A stretch of DNA of 64,000 bases from Embleya scabrispora DSM 41855 (GTDB lineage Bacteria > Actinomycetota > Actinomycetes > Streptomycetales > Streptomycetaceae): assembly GCF_000372745.1 (NCBI RefSeq), contig NZ_KB889563.1, forward strand, positions 191,436 to 255,435, in the 5' to 3' direction. Below the pieces are notes generated by a model. The model saw only the letters and a program-made list of their open reading frames with translations, did not search any database and had not been told where the DNA came from. Position 1 is the first letter of the stretch. Every line of letters starts with the position of its first letter. The position numbers and the translations under genes were made by a program. Positions 25,473-35,059 of this stretch are shown one piece after another.

Positions 25473-26723
25473 TCAGCCGGTCGCGTCGGAACGTCCCAAA
25501 AGCTCTGCCAGGGGCACGTTCACATCGGCCAGTGCCCTTGCGTCGACTGCTCGGCCGGAGGTGACGAGGGCTCGGATCGGGTCGGTGACGTCCCAGACGT
25601 TGACGTTCATGCCGGCCAGTACGCGGCCCTCGGCGAGCCAGAAGGCAATGAACTCGCGGGTGTCCCTCCGGCCGCGGAAGACGACTTGGTCGTAGCCGCC
25701 GGGTTCGACGTAGCCGGTGTACTCCATGCCCAGGTCGTACTGGTCGGTGAAGAAGTACGGAACGCGCTCGTAGGCCACGTCCCGGCCGAGCATCGCCTTG
25801 GCCGCGACCTGTGGCTGGTTGACGGCGTTGGCCCAGTGCTCGACGCGGATGTGCTTGTCGAGCAGTGGGTGGAAGGCGTTGGCGACGTCCCCGGCCGCGT
25901 GGACATCCGGGTGCGAGGTGCACAGGCGGGCATCGACGCGAATGCCGTCGTCGACCTCCAGGCCGGCGGCGGCGGCAAGCCCGGTGTTCGGGGTGATGCC
26001 CACCCCGACGATGACCGCGTCGGCGTCGATGCGGCTGCCGTCGGCCGTCAGCACACCGTTGACCCGGCCGTCGGCACCGGTGATCTCGGCGACCCCGACA
26101 CCGAAGCGCAGGTCGACCCCGTGATCGGCGTGCAGGTCGGCGAAGGTCTGGGCGACCTCGCGGCCCAGTACGCGCAGCAGCGGCAGCTCCGCCATCTCCA
26201 GCACGGTGACCTCCACGCCGGCCGCGCGCGCGGCGGCCGTCGTCTCCAGGCCGATCCAGCCGGCGCCGATCACCACGATGCGGGACGCGGACACGAAGGA
26301 TTCCTTGATGCGGTCGCTGTCGGCGAGTCGGCGCAGGTAGAGGACTCCGTCGAGGTCGCCTCCGGGCACGGCCAGGCGGCGAGGCGAGGAGCCGGTGGTC
26401 AGGAGCAGCTTCGCGTAGCCGATGCGCGTGCCGTCGGCGAGCGTCACCTCGTGTCCGGCCGGGTCGATCGCGGTGGCGGTGGCACCCAGGCGCAGGTCGA
26501 CGTCGTGCTCGGCGTACCACTCGTGGGAATGGACGTAGACGGTGTCCCGCTCGTCCTTGCCCAGCAGATAGCCCTTCGAAAGCGGCGGCCTTTCGTAGGG
26601 GCGCTCCTTCTCTTCTCCGAGCAGGACGATCGGGCCGTCGAAGGTCTCTTCGCGGAGCGTCTGTGCTGCCTTGGCGCCGGCCAGACCGGCTCCGACGATC
26701 ACGAATGCCGTGTTCGCGGCCAT
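25473..26723 (-). CDS. Ferredoxin/rubredoxin reductase-like FAD-dependent oxidoreductase
   Basis: A 416-residue two-dinucleotide-binding flavoprotein. The FAD site is FVIVGAGLAGAKAAQTLRE at the N-terminus, followed by YERPPLSKGYLLG; the NAD(P)H site is IVVIGAGWIGLE at about residue 150, and the second FAD motif is VHAAGDVAN. The C-terminal part with FFTDQYDLGMEYTG is the reductase-C domain of oxygenase-linked ferredoxin reductases. GGAGAG precedes the ATG. No ferredoxin or P450 gene is adjacent, so its electron acceptor lies elsewhere. Confidence 0.9.
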   Translation of the reverse strand: MAANTAFVIVGAGLAGAKAAQTLREETFDGPIVLLGEEKERPYERPPLSKGYLLGKDERDTVYVHSHEWYAEHDVDLRLGATATAIDPAGHEVTLADGTRIGYAKLLLTTGSSPRRLAVPGGDLDGVLYLRRLADSDRIKESFVSASRIVVIGAGWIGLETTAAARAAGVEVTVLEMAELPLLRVLGREVAQTFADLHADHGVDLRFGVGVAEITGADGRVNGVLTADGSRIDADAVIVGVGITPNTGLAAAAGLEVDDGIRVDARLCTSHPDVHAAGDVANAFHPLLDKHIRVEHWANAVNQPQVAAKAMLGRDVAYERVPYFFTDQYDLGMEYTGYVEPGGYDQVVFRGRRDTREFIAFWLAEGRVLAGMNVNVWDVTDPIRALVTSGRAVDARALADVNVPLAELLGRSDATG

Positions 26724-26881
26724 GTTCTCTCCTCTGCTGCGTTGACGCGGCCCGCGGGCGGATGGCGATTCGTGCGCTGCCGGCGTCACAGGTGGCCAGG
26801 CCATCGTCGTCGACAACCCCGCGCTGTCAGTGGTTGATTCGCTCCCCGGTGTGTCGGCTCACGGTTCGTCGCCGAGGGCTG

Positions 26882-28315
26882 TCACTTCGTCTTTCCCTCC
26901 GCGGCGGGCCGGGCGAGGTGGAGTTCACGGGCATCCGCATAGCGGCGTCGGACGGCGGCGTCGGATCGATCCGGGCGCATTTCGGTGTGCGCGATCACCC
27001 GGGCCGGCGGCGGGCCGCCGCCCGGGTTCAGGGCCCAGAGGGCTTGGCGGGCCGCACCCAGGGCGACGTACTCGGCGGGTTCGGGAAGGACGACCGGGCG
27101 TTCGAAGAGGGCGGGGGCGATGGCGGCGACGGCCGGCGATCGGGCCGCGCCGCCGGTGAGGATGACGCGCTCGCCGGCGACACCCGCTGTGGCCAGGGCG
27201 TCGAGGGCGTCGGCCAGTCCGCACAGCATGCCTTCCACCGCGGCGCGGGCCAGATGGCCGGGTGCGGCGTTGTGTCCGCTCAGGCCGTGCACGGCGCCGG
27301 TGGCGTCGGGGAGGTTGGGGGTGCGTTCGCCCTCCAGGTACGGGACCAGCACCAGGCCGTCCGCGCCCGGTGGCGCGGACAGTGCGAGCGCGGCGAGGCG
27401 GTCGTGGTCCACGCCGAGCATGCGCGCGGCGGCGTCGAGCACGCGGGCGGCGTTGAGAGTGCACACCAGCGGCAGGAACTGCCCGGTGGCGTCGGCGAAT
27501 CCGGCGATGGTGCCGGTCGGATCGGCGACGGCGACGGGTGTGGGGGCGTACGCCGTCCCCGAGGTGCCCAGGGAGATCACCAGGTCCCCCGCCGCCGCGC
27601 CCAGCCCCATCGCGGCCGCCATGTTGTCACCCGTACCGGCGGACACCATCGCCCCGCCCGCTGTGCTGCCGGCCGCCCCGTCGGGGGCCAGGACGCGGGG
27701 CAGCACGGGTACCCGGCCGAAGGCCGATCGCAGCAGGTCCTCGCGGTATGCCCGGGTCGAAGGCGACCAATAGCCCGTCCCCGACGCGTCGCCCCGGTCC
27801 GTGACCAGGTCCGCTGGGTCACGACTGCCGGTCAGCCGCCAGGTGAGGTAGTCGTGGGGCAGGCAGACCGCGGCCACCCGGGCCGCGGCGGCGGGTTCGT
27901 GCTCGGCGAGCCAGCGCAGCTTGGTGACGGTGAACGAGGCGACCGGAACGCTGCCGACGGCGTCGGCCCAGGCTTTCGGGCCGCCGAGTTCCCGCACCAG
28001 GTCCGCGGCGGCCCCGGCGGAGCGGGTGTCGTTCCACAGCAGGGCGTCCCGCACCACCTCGCCGTCCTCGTCGAGGCATACCAGGCCGTGCTGTTGGCCG
28101 GCGATGCCCACGGCGGCGACGTCGGCCAGGCCGCCCGCGTCCTCGATCGCGCGGCCGAGAGCCTGCCACCACGCGTGCGGGTGGACCTCGGTGCCGGCCG
28201 GGTGCGGGGCGCGGCCGTGGCGCACCACCGCGCCGGTGTCCGCGTCGCAGACGAGGACCGTGCAGGACTGGGTGGAGGAGTCGACGCCGGCGACGAGGGT
28301 GCGGGCGGCGGGCAT
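26882..28315 (-). CDS. xylB: Xylulokinase
   Basis: A 477-residue FGGY-family sugar kinase that phosphorylates D-xylulose to xylulose 5-phosphate. The N-terminal phosphate loop [23 protein letters not shown], the ATP-site [13 protein letters not shown] and [11 protein letters not shown] are all present. It begins one base after the stop of the xylose isomerase gene, so the two are co-translated. Together with the isomerase it feeds xylose into the pentose phosphate pathway; no xylose transporter is in the window. The divergent ROK regulator at 29598 most likely represses the operon. Confidence 0.93.
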   Translation of the reverse strand: MPAARTLVAGVDSSTQSCTVLVCDADTGAVVRHGRAPHPAGTEVHPHAWWQALGRAIEDAGGLADVAAVGIAGQQHGLVCLDEDGEVVRDALLWNDTRSAGAAADLVRELGGPKAWADAVGSVPVASFTVTKLRWLAEHEPAAAARVAAVCLPHDYLTWRLTGSRDPADLVTDRGDASGTGYWSPSTRAYREDLLRSAFGRVPVLPRVLAPDGAAGSTAGGAMVSAGTGDNMAAAMGLGAAAGDLVISLGTSGTAYAPTPVAVADPTGTIAGFADATGQFLPLVCTLNAARVLDAAARMLGVDHDRLAALALSAPPGADGLVLVPYLEGERTPNLPDATGAVHGLSGHNAAPGHLARAAVEGMLCGLADALDALATAGVAGERVILTGGAARSPAVAAIAPALFERPVVLPEPAEYVALGAARQALWALNPGGGPPPARVIAHTEMRPDRSDAAVRRRYADARELHLARPAAEGKTK

Positions 28316-28316
28316 G

Positions 28317-29474
28317 TCAGCGGGCTCCGAGGATGTGCTCGACGGCCAGTTGGTCCAACCGCTCGTAGCCCAGGCCGCGTTCGGCCGCGGCGGCCGGGTC
28401 GAAGTCGTCCCCGCCGAGGTCGGCGTACGTCTCGCCGGACGCGAGCGTGGGCACCGCGAGTTGGTCCAGGCGCGCGGCGGCGATGGCCTCGCGGACCTCG
28501 GGGTCCGCCCGGAAGGCGCGGGCGCGCTCGCGCAGCAGCAGGTACGTCCGCATGTTCGCGGCGGCCGAGGCCCACACGCCGTCGGCGTCCTCGGTGCGCA
28601 GCGGCTTGTAGTCGAAGTGCCGCGGCCCGTCGTAGCCGCCGTGTTCGAGGAGGTCGACGAGGAAGAACGCGCTCTTGAGGTCGCCGTGGCCGAAGACCAG
28701 GTCCTGGTCGTACTTGGGTCCGTGCTGGCCGTTGAGGTCGATGTGGAACAACTTGCCCGCCCACAGTGCCTGGGCAACCGCGTGCACCATGTTCAGCCCG
28801 GCCATCTGCTCGTGCCCGACCTCGGGGTTCACACCCACCATGTCCGGGTGTTCCAGGCGTTCGATGAAGGCGAGCGCGTGGCCGACGGTGGGCAGGAAGA
28901 TGTCGCCGCGCGGCTCGTTGGGTTTGGGTTCCAGCGCGAAGCGCAAGTCGTACCCCTGCTCGCGAACGTAGCCGCACAGGATGTCGATGGCCTCCTTGTA
29001 GCGATCGAGCGCGGCGCGTACGTCGGTGCCGGCGTCGGATTCGCTGCCCTCCCGGCCGCCCCAGAACACGTAGGTGTGCGCGCCGAGTTCGGCGGCCAGG
29101 TCGAGATTGCGCATCACCTTGCGCAGCGCGAAACGGCGTACCGAGCGGTCGTTCGCGGTGAACGCGCCGTCCTTGAACACCGGATGGGTGAACAGGTTCG
29201 TGGTCGCCATCGGCACGACGAGGCCGGTGGCGTCCAGCGCCGCCCGGAACGCGGTCACCTTCTTCGCGCGCGTGTCGTCGTCCGAGCCGAACGGGACGAG
29301 GTCGTCGTCGTGGAAGGTGACGCCGTACGCGCCGAGTTCGGCCAGCCTGTGCACGGCCTCGACCGGGTCGAGCGGCGCCCGGGTGGCGTCGCCGAACGGG
29401 TCGCGGGCCTGCCAGCCCACCGTCCAGAGGCCGAAGGTGAACCGGTCGTCCGGCTGCGGGGTCGGATCTGCCAC
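28317..29474 (-). CDS. xylA: Xylose isomerase
   Basis: A 385-residue class I xylose isomerase, close to the 387-388 residues of Streptomyces enzymes, converting D-xylose to D-xylulose with two divalent metals. Visible are [18 protein letters not shown] at the start, [10 protein letters not shown], the metal ligand block [20 protein letters not shown] and [11 protein letters not shown]. The frame is open to an upstream start at 29510, but GGAGG followed by GTG at 29474 gives the family-typical N-terminus. First gene of xylAB, divergent from the ROK repressor. Confidence 0.94.
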   Translation of the reverse strand: MADPTPQPDDRFTFGLWTVGWQARDPFGDATRAPLDPVEAVHRLAELGAYGVTFHDDDLVPFGSDDDTRAKKVTAFRAALDATGLVVPMATTNLFTHPVFKDGAFTANDRSVRRFALRKVMRNLDLAAELGAHTYVFWGGREGSESDAGTDVRAALDRYKEAIDILCGYVREQGYDLRFALEPKPNEPRGDIFLPTVGHALAFIERLEHPDMVGVNPEVGHEQMAGLNMVHAVAQALWAGKLFHIDLNGQHGPKYDQDLVFGHGDLKSAFFLVDLLEHGGYDGPRHFDYKPLRTEDADGVWASAAANMRTYLLLRERARAFRADPEVREAIAAARLDQLAVPTLASGETYADLGGDDFDPAAAAERGLGYERLDQLAVEHILGAR

Positions 29475-29490
29475 GGGAGCCTCCACCACG

Positions 29491-29515
29491 AATAAGTCCA
29501 ATGTATGCACTAAAC
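29491..29515. promoter_or_regulatory. Candidate xylose promoter/operator region
   Basis: An AT-rich imperfect dyad (AATAAGTCC ... GCACTAAAC) sits 17 bp upstream of xylA in the 123-bp gap to the divergent ROK regulator. It is the only AT-rich stretch there and is the likely ROK binding site and xylA promoter core. Confidence 0.45.
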
Positions 29516-29597
29516 AGGTTCAGCTAATCGGCACGAGCCCGGAACTGTCAACGCCGACCCACCCTCACCGGTCGGCCTCGCCGGACAGGCCGGCAGG

Positions 29598-30809
29598 ATG
29601 AGCGTCATGACCGAGCCGCTTCGCCCGACCCACCTCGGGACCATGCGCGAGCGCAACCTGGCGCTCGTCCTCGGCGGCATCGCCCGGCATCAGCCGGTCA
29701 CTCGCGCCAGGCTCGCCGAGTTGACCGGGCTGACCAAGACCACCGTGGCCGCCCAGGTCACCACACTCGAAGGGCTGCGGCTGGTCTCCGGCGCGCTTCC
29801 GGTCCGCGAGGGTGGCCGGGGACGCCCGGGGGCGCCGCTCTCGCTCGCGCCCGGCCCGGTCGCGGGTCTGGGTCTGGAGGTCAACGGGCACTACCTGGCG
29901 GCCTGCGTGCTCGACTTGACCCACGCGGTGCGGCTGCGCGAGAGCGTCGCGTGCGACAACCGCGGGCGCGAACCGCACGAGACCGTGGCCGCGCTGGCCG
30001 CGCTGGCGCGCCGGATCACCGACCGCGCCGGGGACGCCGGCCTCACCCTCGTCGGGACGGCGGTCGCACTGCCCGGTGTGCTCGTCGAGGACCACGTCAA
30101 CGCGCCCAACCTCGGCTGGGAGGCCGTAACCGCCTCCGCGCTGCTTGCCGACGCCCTCCCCGCCCAGGCACTCGGCATCGGGGTGGACAACGAGGCCAAC
30201 CTCGGCGCGCTGGGCGAGCTTTGGTACGGCGCGGGGCGCGGCGCCGGGAGCTACCTGTACCTGTCGGGCGAGACCGGCATCGGGGCAGGCATCGTCGTCG
30301 ACGGCGAACTCTTCCGCGGCGCGCACGGCGCGGCCGGCGAACTGGGCCACGTCGTCGTCGACCCCGACGGACCCGCGTGCCGCTGCGGCGGCACCGGCTG
30401 CCTCGAACAGGTCGCCGGACTCGACGCACTGCTGCGCGCGGCGGGCGTCCCCGACGGGACCGGCCGGTATGAGCTTCGGCTGACCGATCTGACGCGCCGA
30501 CTCGACGACCGCGACCACGACGCGCTCGAAGCGGTCGACGCCGCGGGACGCGGGCTGGCCGTCGCACTCGTCGGGGCCGTCAACCTCCTCGACCCGGATA
30601 CGGTCGTCCTCGGAGGCTCCCACGCCCGCCTGGCACCGTGGCTCATCCCGACGATCGAGAAGGCCGTCGCCCGCGGCGGCGGCAGACTCCGCGGCCGTAC
30701 CCCCATCCTTCGCGCGTCCACCCTGGGAGCGGAAAGCGCGGTACGCGGCGCCGCGGGCACCGTGCTCGCCCGTGTCCTCGCCGACCCCCTCGCCATCGCC
30801 ATCGCCTGA
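29598..30809 (+). CDS. xylR: ROK-family repressor, probable xylose regulator
   Basis: A 403-residue ROK protein with an N-terminal winged helix (TRARLAELTGLTKTTVAAQV, about residues 30-60) and a sugar-kinase-like domain. The zinc-binding block CRCGGTGCLEQ and the sugar/phosphate region SYLYLSGETGIGAGIVVDG are present. Divergent position next to xylAB identifies it as the likely xylose-responsive repressor. Two in-frame ATGs (29598 and 29607) are possible. Confidence 0.9.
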   Translation: MSVMTEPLRPTHLGTMRERNLALVLGGIARHQPVTRARLAELTGLTKTTVAAQVTTLEGLRLVSGALPVREGGRGRPGAPLSLAPGPVAGLGLEVNGHYLAACVLDLTHAVRLRESVACDNRGREPHETVAALAALARRITDRAGDAGLTLVGTAVALPGVLVEDHVNAPNLGWEAVTASALLADALPAQALGIGVDNEANLGALGELWYGAGRGAGSYLYLSGETGIGAGIVVDGELFRGAHGAAGELGHVVVDPDGPACRCGGTGCLEQVAGLDALLRAAGVPDGTGRYELRLTDLTRRLDDRDHDALEAVDAAGRGLAVALVGAVNLLDPDTVVLGGSHARLAPWLIPTIEKAVARGGGRLRGRTPILRASTLGAESAVRGAAGTVLARVLADPLAIAIA

Positions 30810-30928
30810 CCGACGACGAGACCCACGCGAGTGGATTGGCGGACTGCGGTTCGAGCAGGTGTTACCCGTGGTCCGGTCGACCCGATCGGTATCGAGTCGC
30901 TTCCACGTCGATCCACGAGGAGTGCACC

Positions 30929-31258
30929 GTGCGCGAGTTGCCTCGCCCCCGTTTGGTCTCGTCCGGCAACCGGCGTGCCCGGTCCGTGTCGGTTCTTGTG
31001 CCGACCATCGCGTCCATGGTCTTCGCCATCACGGGTTGCTCGCCAGAGCACGCGATTTGCGGCGGGGACGAGTACCCGGTTCTGAACGTCGGATCCACCG
31101 GCCGAGCCTGCGTCTCCAACGGTGACGAGCCGCCGAAGGGCTACATCCCCTACCCGAAGGGCAAGGTGCCCGAACACGTGGGCGACAAGTGGGACACCTA
31201 CTGGCAGAGTCACACCGTCGACGAGAGCGGAAGGACGATCGAGGCACCGGAGAGCTGA
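30929..31258 (+). CDS. SCO0607-like lipoprotein
   Basis: A 109-residue lipoprotein. The basic N-terminus (ELPRPRLVSSGNRRARS), hydrophobic segment and lipobox AITGC give lipid attachment on the cell surface. The mature part AICGGDEYPVLNVGSTGRAC and GDKWDTYWQSHTVDESG resembles the SCO0607 family of Streptomyces lipoproteins of unknown function. GAGGAG six bases before GTG 30929 sets the start; a frame open further upstream runs into the ROK gene. Confidence 0.75.
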   Translation: MRELPRPRLVSSGNRRARSVSVLVPTIASMVFAITGCSPEHAICGGDEYPVLNVGSTGRACVSNGDEPPKGYIPYPKGKVPEHVGDKWDTYWQSHTVDESGRTIEAPES

Positions 31259-31361
31259 GTGAGGGCGGCCACACGCCGACAGCAAGAGGCAGGCCGGGGC
31301 GAAGGAGTGACGTCCGATGCGGTGCCGGGCGTCGTGGCTCGGCGGGGAAATGAAAACATGC

Positions 31362-31958
31362 CTAGGCGTGGTGGAGCCAAGTATCCAAGACCACCTGGCC
31401 GTCGGCTCGTTCGCGGGTCACCGGGCGGGCGTCCGTGCGGTGGAAGCCCGTGGCGCGGGCGACGGCTATGCTCGGGGCGTTTTCGGGGGCGATGCGCAGG
31501 ATCACCGCGTCGGCGCCCAGTTCCGCGCGGGCGTACTCGGTCATCAGCCGCACCGAGCGCCCGGCCAGCCCCTGGCGGCGGTGCCGGGCACCGATCCCGT
31601 ACGCGATCTCCCCCACCCGGGTCGGCCGCGCGGCGTCGGAGCCGAGATCGATGTCGGGACCGTCGGTGTCCACGAACAACAGCACTTCGCCGCACGGTTC
31701 GCCGCCGTCGACGGTGATCGCCAGTTGGATGCCCCGATTCAGCGCGCGGGCACCGCGAGCCCGCTTCAGGTACGCCCGTGCGGTCTCGGCGTCGAAGGGC
31801 GATGCCAGTGGCGTCCACCGATCGATCTCGGGCTCGTCGAACAACTCGACCATGGCCGGCACGTCGTCGTCGGTCCACTCGCGCAGCCACAGCCCGTGGC
31901 CCTGTACCCGAATCTCGGTCGGAAGAATGTATGCGGAGGCTTCGGAGGATGAGGTCAT
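31362..31958 (-). CDS. GNAT acetyltransferase (RimJ/RimL-like)
   Basis: A 198-residue acetyl-CoA-dependent N-acetyltransferase. It has LWLREWTDDDVPAMVEL at the start, EIAYGIGARHRRQGLAGRSVR as the acetyl-CoA pyrophosphate loop (R-R-Q-G-L-A), and the C-terminal RIAPENAPSIAVARATGFHR, the usual RimJ/RimL signature. The acceptor is unknown. It converges on the lipoprotein gene at 30929. Confidence 0.87.
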   Translation of the reverse strand: MTSSSEASAYILPTEIRVQGHGLWLREWTDDDVPAMVELFDEPEIDRWTPLASPFDAETARAYLKRARGARALNRGIQLAITVDGGEPCGEVLLFVDTDGPDIDLGSDAARPTRVGEIAYGIGARHRRQGLAGRSVRLMTEYARAELGADAVILRIAPENAPSIAVARATGFHRTDARPVTRERADGQVVLDTWLHHA

Positions 31959-32232
31959 GGCTTCGATCTTGCCCCGTAATCCGCGTCCAGGCCACGCCTG
32001 CCCCGGGTTACGGCAGAACCCGCCTGGTGTGAGACGTGCGCGCCGCGCTCGGCAAGAACCCGTAAGTCACCAGCCGTGCGGGCCCGATCGTCGAGCAGGC
32101 GTGAGTTCGCCGACACGTTGCGCGATGCCGTCGCCGGTCGCGGGGACCGATCGCATGGGTGGAAATCGCCGCACGGCAGCGGGAATCGCCGCGCTATGGT
32201 GTGCCGCCTGCATACGGGGGCGGTGGGGCGTG

Positions 32233-32658
32233 ATGCGGTCACGAAGGCTGCTGATGATTGTTGCTTCGATCGGGATGGTGGCAATCGCGGGCTGCGACGG
32301 GAACTCGTCGTCCTCGGCCGGTGGTCAGAAGATGGGTGCGTCCAGGGCGCTGCCTGTGCTCGACGACCCCAGGGGACGTCGCTACTTCGCGATGCAGTAC
32401 CTCACCTCCGTGCAGAGCCGGCCCCAGGGAAACGACTGCGCGGCATCCCTCGGCGGCTTCCTCGACGGCTGACGACTCGGCGCGTGGATCGGCTTCGTGG
32501 GTGGCCACCCGGGTCCGGATCCGCAACTCGCGGGCCGCGCCAAGGCGTTCGTGGACATCGCTGCCGGCAAGGGCTTCCGGGCGCGGACATGGCACGCCGT
32601 GAACGGAGTCTCCAACTTCCCGGCGTGCACGAACCGGTGCTCAATCCGCGCCCAGTAG
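32233..32658 (+). pseudogene. Lipoprotein gene interrupted by one in-frame TGA
   Basis: From the ATG at 32233 (GGTGGGG upstream) the frame encodes a short signal sequence with lipobox MVAIAGC, a Ser/Gly linker, and ALPVLDDPRGRRYFAMQYL, then a TGA at 32470-32472. The same frame continues without frameshift for 61 codons in protein-like sequence (RLGAWIGFVGGHPGPDPQL, CTNRCSIRAQ) to a TAG at 32656. A TGG-to-TGA change would restore a coherent protein of about 141 residues. Either it is a recent nonsense pseudogene or the TGA is read through. No SECIS-like element was assessed. Confidence 0.65.
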
Positions 32659-32717
32659 AGTGAGTGCGTTCTCGGGCGGTCCGATGATCGCCCGCGCCGG
32701 TGAGAAGGGCAGGACCC

Positions 32718-33119
32718 GTGTCGAAGCCGAGCTTTTCCGGAGTCCACCACGTCGCGCTGAACGTGCGCGACCTCGACGCCTCCGAGCGGTGGTACGCCGA
32801 AGTCCTGGACTTCACAACGCTGATTCCGTGGGACACCGACGACTTCGACCGCCGCATCATGCGCCACCCCAGCGGCGTAGTCGTCGCGTTGACCAGGCAC
32901 AGGCACACCGACGCCGGCACTGCGTTCAACGAACGCCGCACGGGACTCGACCATCTGGCCTTCACGGTGGCGACCAGAGCCGAACTGGACGCGTGGGCGA
33001 CCCGGTTGACCAAGGCCGGCGTCACCCACTCCGGCGTCGCGGTCACGCCGTCCACCGGCTTCACGCTCATCGCATTCCGGGACCCGGACGACATCCAGCT
33101 GGAGATGTACCTCGCGTAG
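32718..33119 (+). CDS. VOC-family (glyoxalase/dioxygenase-like) protein
   Basis: A 133-residue vicinal-oxygen-chelate protein: GVHHVALNVRDLDASERWY opens the fold, RTGLDHLAFTV begins the second beta-alpha-beta module, and FRDPDDIQLEMYL closes it. His, His and Glu positions for a metal centre are conserved. The family covers glyoxalases, dioxygenases and drug-binding proteins, and the activity is unassigned. The GTG at 32718 has an AGG-type site nearby. Single gene. Confidence 0.87.
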   Translation: MSKPSFSGVHHVALNVRDLDASERWYAEVLDFTTLIPWDTDDFDRRIMRHPSGVVVALTRHRHTDAGTAFNERRTGLDHLAFTVATRAELDAWATRLTKAGVTHSGVAVTPSTGFTLIAFRDPDDIQLEMYLA

Positions 33120-33590
33120 GACACCATTCAGCGGTGCCGACGACCGGCGCGACGACTGGAACAAGTCGTCCACGCGCTCGACCCGGCGTCGCCGGCCGAC
33201 CTGAACTCCGGCTCGTCGACCCGAACCGCCGCCAGGACGACCGCCGCGGCCTCGATCGGCTCGGCCGGGATCAAGGCGGGTTCGGGATCCGCGTCGGGCA
33301 TCCCGACAAAGGGGTCGGCTGGTTCCACTCCGCATCCGCGCCGCAGGGCCGTTTCGCCGCCGCAGGCAACGAAACGGCCGGGAGCAGCCGTCACTCGTAA
33401 AAGATTCGTGTTTCTCGTGCAAGGGAGACGCCGTGGATTGTGGCGCCGGCCGACACCCCCGCGAAGGCTGGGTTCGACCGGGTCCGCAGTACCCGGCGGC
33501 GCCTCCGTCTCTCGTGTTCCCGGCTTCCGCGAGAACGAAGGCGGCGTCCGCCCCGAGGCGGCACCCGCGTCTCGCGCGAAGGGGCGTGGG
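33120..33590. other. Gene-free region before cassette copy 2
   Basis: 471 bp between convergent genes. Frames here lack start signals and family-like sequence. I see no supported element. Confidence 0.45.
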
Positions 33591-34313
33591 TCAGGACCGG
33601 GGGATGCGGCGTTCGCCGGGGATGGTTCGTCGAGGCGGTCGGGTGAGGGTGATCTGGCGTACGAGTTGGTGCAGGCAGGCCGTGGTCGCGGCGGCGGGCA
33701 GGGCGGCGACGACGACGCCTTGGACGGTCCTGGGGGCGTAGGTGAGGGAGAGCACCATGGACAGGCCGGCGAAGGTGACGACCACGATCCACGAGTGCAG
33801 TGCCCGGCGGTAGTGGAGGCTGGAGCGCAGGATCGACAGGGAGGCCACGATCCAGGGACCGTGGACCAGAACGGGCCACCACCGAGCCGGCCCGGTGGTG
33901 GAGGCGGCGCTGTGCCGCAGCGGTGCGAGAGTGATCACCGCGCCGAGCACGCTGATCGCGGCGACCAGGATGACGCTCGCCACCACCATGGTGCGGCTGA
34001 GCCGGTCCAGTAGCCGGGTGCCGCCGCCGGCCGGTTGGGCGGGCGGCGAGGGCCGCCGGCGATGGTTGCCGGATGCCCGGATCGGCGCCGGCAGTTCGAC
34101 GGTGACGGGAACGTCGTCGACCGGGTTGCCCAGGAGTCGGGCGAGATCGGCCTCGAACTCCGGATCCACCACCACCGCGGAAGCGGAGTGGCCGTCGGGT
34201 GGCGCGGCCGCGTCCGGCGGCGGCCATGCCGCGACGCCGGGGAACGATACTGCGCCCTGGGGGAGTTGCATGCCGGGCGGGGAGTACGGGTCGTATCCAT
34301 AGCCTTTGTACAT
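33591..34313 (-). CDS. DUF2637-like four-helix membrane protein, copy 2
   Basis: A 240-residue paralogue of the product at 11548-12270. The Pro-rich N-terminus starts MYKGYGYDPYSPPGMQ, and the membrane half ends with the same LVRQITLTRPPRRTIPG. Differences are concentrated in the linker at residues about 80-100, and the four helices are nearly unchanged, as expected if both copies are under selection. The ATG at 34313 aligns exactly with the start of copy 1; a longer upstream frame is not shared. It lies 64 bp after the small cassette gene. Confidence 0.75.
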   Translation of the reverse strand: MYKGYGYDPYSPPGMQLPQGAVSFPGVAAWPPPDAAAPPDGHSASAVVVDPEFEADLARLLGNPVDDVPVTVELPAPIRASGNHRRRPSPPAQPAGGGTRLLDRLSRTMVVASVILVAAISVLGAVITLAPLRHSAASTTGPARWWPVLVHGPWIVASLSILRSSLHYRRALHSWIVVVTFAGLSMVLSLTYAPRTVQGVVVAALPAAATTACLHQLVRQITLTRPPRRTIPGERRIPRS

Positions 34314-34840
34314 GGGCCTGATTCGTTTATGGGCTCGGCGTTGTCGAATGTCGAATGTCGGCGAGTGCGCCCGGGGGTCACGATCGTGGATCGTCCAGGA
34401 CATCGTCGAGGCGGCGTGAGTACTCCGCGGCGATCAACAACATCGTCAGGGCGAACTGCTCCATGTCGGCAGAGCAGTGGCGAAGCGGGATGCGGTCTCC
34501 CGCACGTTCGATACAGGCGTGCGGGGATCGTTTGAGGAATGTCGCGGCCCGAGGAGTGAGTACCCAATCCCCCATGCGGAAGGTTCGTTGGGCGAGTGCG
34601 GGAGGAGCCGCGACCGAGGCGGATGCTCTGGGAGTCACGCCGAGGGTAACGACGCGCCTTCCTCGTCGGCGCTGGTCCAAATCGGTGAACTCGCCCGCGC
34701 TCCTGTCCTTCTCGGCCTCGCGCCGCACATTTTCGATCACCGGCTTCGCGGAGTCCTTGCCCGCGAGAAGCCGAATTCCGTGCCACCACAGGGATCGCGA
34801 CCGTTTACCGGCATGCCTCTTTACCTTGGCAATGAACGAC
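33600..34840 (-). repeat. Diverged duplicated segment, copy 2
   Basis: Counterpart of 11560-12790 in the same orientation, about 22 kb away. Similarity covers both genes, their spacer and the upstream flank, then fades near 34840. No insertion-sequence ends or target duplications were found. Confidence 0.7.
34378..34638 (-). CDS. Small conserved protein of the duplicated DUF2637 cassette, copy 2
   Basis: An 86-residue protein sharing the blocks RTFRMGDWVLTPRAATFLKR and HCSADMEQFAL with the product at 12329-12589. A longer frame extends to 35061, but the homologous DNA of copy 1 is out of frame upstream of the GTG at 34638 because of a one-base indel, so that GTG is preferred. If the long frame were real, this copy would be about 227 residues. 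No family is recognised. Confidence 0.6.
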   Translation of the reverse strand: MTPRASASVAAPPALAQRTFRMGDWVLTPRAATFLKRSPHACIERAGDRIPLRHCSADMEQFALTMLLIAAEYSRRLDDVLDDPRS

Positions 34841-35059
34841 TCTCGCGCCGGTAAAACTTCGGGAAGCCCACCGAATGCGATCCTATCTTCCGTCGGGTAC
34901 ATATTCGGGTGGACATTTCTTGTAACCCCGGACCCTCGCCCGGAACACCGCGCTCCCCCAACCGACCGCACGTGCGGCCGAAGCCGTTCTCGTCGCCGCG
35001 TGGGTACACGGTCGGCGGAAGAATGAGTGTTCGCATCGCATCCGGGCAGACGGGCAGCC
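34639..35059. other. Upstream flank of cassette copy 2
   Basis: The left 200 bp is conserved with copy 1 (blocks around TTTTCGATCACCGGCT and TTTACCTTGGCAA). It probably carries the cassette promoter. The remainder, up to the VOC remnant, shows nothing I can support. Confidence 0.45.

Noticed and set aside
32470..32472. Selenocysteine codon at the in-frame TGA
   Set aside because: No Sec-containing family is recognised and a Trp-to-stop change is simpler; it remains testable.
33128..33394. Minus-strand frame of 88 codons after the VOC gene
   Set aside because: No ribosome-binding site and no recognisable sequence.
11560..34840. Composite transposon or integrative element bounded by the duplicated cassettes
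   Set aside because: No integrase, transposase, attachment repeats or transfer genes lie between them, and gene content between them is ordinary chromosomal.
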